Positions 63,309 to 64,000 of a stretch of 64,000 bases of DNA are shown piece after piece; the first letter of the stretch is position 1; each line of letters starts with the position of its first letter. The position numbers were made by a program, and so were the translations under genes. Source of the DNA: Flammeovirga aprica JL-4 (lineage in GTDB: Bacteria; Bacteroidota; Bacteroidia; Cytophagales; Flammeovirgaceae); assembly GCF_012844305.1 (NCBI RefSeq), contig NZ_JABANE010000010.1:1-64000 (forward strand), given 5' to 3'. The notes below the pieces were generated by a model. It saw only the letters and a program-made list of their open reading frames with translations, was not told the DNA's origin and ran no database searches.

Positions 63309-63344
63309 AAAAAGTCACCCCTGCATACACAAAGGTGACTTTCT
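63309..63344 (-). terminator. Bidirectional terminator
   Basis: AAAGTCACC (63311-63319) pairs with GGTGACTTT (63334-63342), between the convergent barrel and porin genes. Confidence 0.85.
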
Positions 63345-63365
63345 ATTTATTGTCATGATCAACTC

Positions 63366-64000
63366 TTAGAAGTTAATCTGCATTTGTATTCTTAATAAGT
63401 TACCCGCTTGATCTACAAATTCACGAGTACCATGATCTGCTGTAGAACGATCAGCAATCACATACATTGCTACAATTTCATATGCAGGGTTAGGTTGCCA
63501 TTCTACACCAATCTCCAAGTCATTTACCCTGTAAGCTCTAGCATCCGCTTCAAATTTCTTACCTCCATGGTAATACAGGTATCTTGAGAAAGGAAAGAAC
63601 GTATGGTTTTTATAGTGAATCTTACCATAAAGCATCGCATAACCACCATGTAAGTTTTTCTCTTTTACTAACTCTGATGCCGGGTCATACTCTGGGCCAA
63701 CACCGTAGTTATATTCCGCTTGAAAACCAATAGGCTGTGGATACCAAACAAAAGTACCACCCACTCTGGCATCTTTGAAATTATGACCTGTTGCACTTAC
63801 TAGCGTCATCTCACCATTACCATTATCCACTTCTGTGTTTAAATCTTGAGAAGCATTTGGTAAAACATATTGTCCAGCATAACCATGAACTGAAAGCTCC
63901 ATAATTTGATTGTTGGCAAATTGGAATGGCCATGATGCTCTTGCTACCATATGCAAGTTGGCGTTTTTATCTGGCTGATTGATACCTTGTCCGTTGAAAG
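63366..64000 (-). CDS. Porin of the phosphate-selective (OprO/OprP-like) kind, partial
   Basis: Only the C-terminal 211 codons are inside the window; the frame stays open to the right edge (it reads FNGQGINQPDKNANLHM at the edge), so the start lies outside. Alternating barrel strands are visible (MELSVHGYAGQYV, VGGTFVWYPQPIGFQAEYNYGVGPEY, GYAMLYGKIHYKN, DLEIGVEWQPNPAYEIVAMYVIADR) and the chain ends in LLRIQMQINF with the terminal Phe. Family assignment rests on the overall pattern. Substrate unknown. Confidence 0.7.
   Translation of the reverse strand, partial: FNGQGINQPDKNANLHMVARASWPFQFANNQIMELSVHGYAGQYVLPNASQDLNTEVDNGNGEMTLVSATGHNFKDARVGGTFVWYPQPIGFQAEYNYGVGPEYDPASELVKEKNLHGGYAMLYGKIHYKNHTFFPFSRYLYYHGGKKFEADARAYRVNDLEIGVEWQPNPAYEIVAMYVIADRSTADHGTREFVDQAGNLLRIQMQINF

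Noticed and set aside
1..64000. tRNA, rRNA and retron-type genes
   Set aside because: No cloverleaf with a GTTCRANYC-type arm, no rRNA segment and no reverse transcriptase motif (YxDD) were seen.

Overview
The window is AT-rich DNA from a member of the Bacteroidota, most likely a Cytophagales/Flammeovirga-like marine bacterium. The evidence is gene content: a TonB receptor paired with a DUF4249 lipoprotein, a MuiA/DUF4139 protein with a carboxypeptidase-like insert, an ABC permease fused to an M1 peptidase, and a two-component-propeller protein ending in a SpoIIE phosphatase. Promoters carry the Bacteroidota -7 box TAnnTTTG, and there are few Shine-Dalgarno sites. The genus is an inference. 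No rRNA or tRNA gene was seen.

Region 1 (1-12450) is a complete type I-B-like (possibly PGING-variant) CRISPR-Cas locus on the minus strand. A WYL regulator is followed by cas6-cas5-cas8-cas7-cas3-cas4-cas1-cas2, a 204-nt leader and an array of 35 identical 30-nt repeats with 34 spacers. The repeat ends in the handle ATTGAAAC when read on the minus strand, so the leader and newest spacers lie at the high-coordinate end beside cas2. Two spacers target the same protospacer with one base difference. An orphan protein with an IS30-type helix-turn-helix follows (12673-13503).

Region 2 (13500-24320) holds a degenerate TrpF-like protein, stand-alone hisE, an anti-sigma-like membrane protein, an XRE/ScfR-type regulator, the TonB receptor/DUF4249 pair, a tight three-gene operon of unknown proteins that share a core motif, and hpt. 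A structured repeat of about 160 nt begins exactly at the stop codon of two genes here; a third copy lies at 57642-57803.

Region 3 (24400-36200) contains two MarR loci. One regulator precedes a quinone-reductase/NTF2 fusion and the other precedes an FMN reductase and two pirins. Both carry the operator-like palindrome TTGTA-nn-TACAA. Between them are a DEAD-box helicase, YwbE, tandem SlyD-like isomerases, tandem small secreted paralogues, an LpxL-like acyltransferase, a Crp/Fnr regulator and a MATE exporter.

Region 4 (36300-46300) has two tandem Imm11-like proteins duplicated with their terminators, an imelysin-like/di-heme peroxidase fusion beside a PhoX-like lipoprotein, the MuiA/DUF4139 protein, an unrecognised membrane protein and a DUF1697 protein.

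Region 5 (46450-64000) has the propeller-SpoIIE sensor, an operon of thioredoxin-like, YfiT/DinB and three GNAT proteins, a second DEAD-box helicase, an aspartic protease with a PDZ domain, an aldo/keto reductase, the ABC-ATPase and M1-permease pair, a beta-barrel protein and a porin cut by the window edge. Several gene ends here carry palindromes built from 7-nt tandem units.
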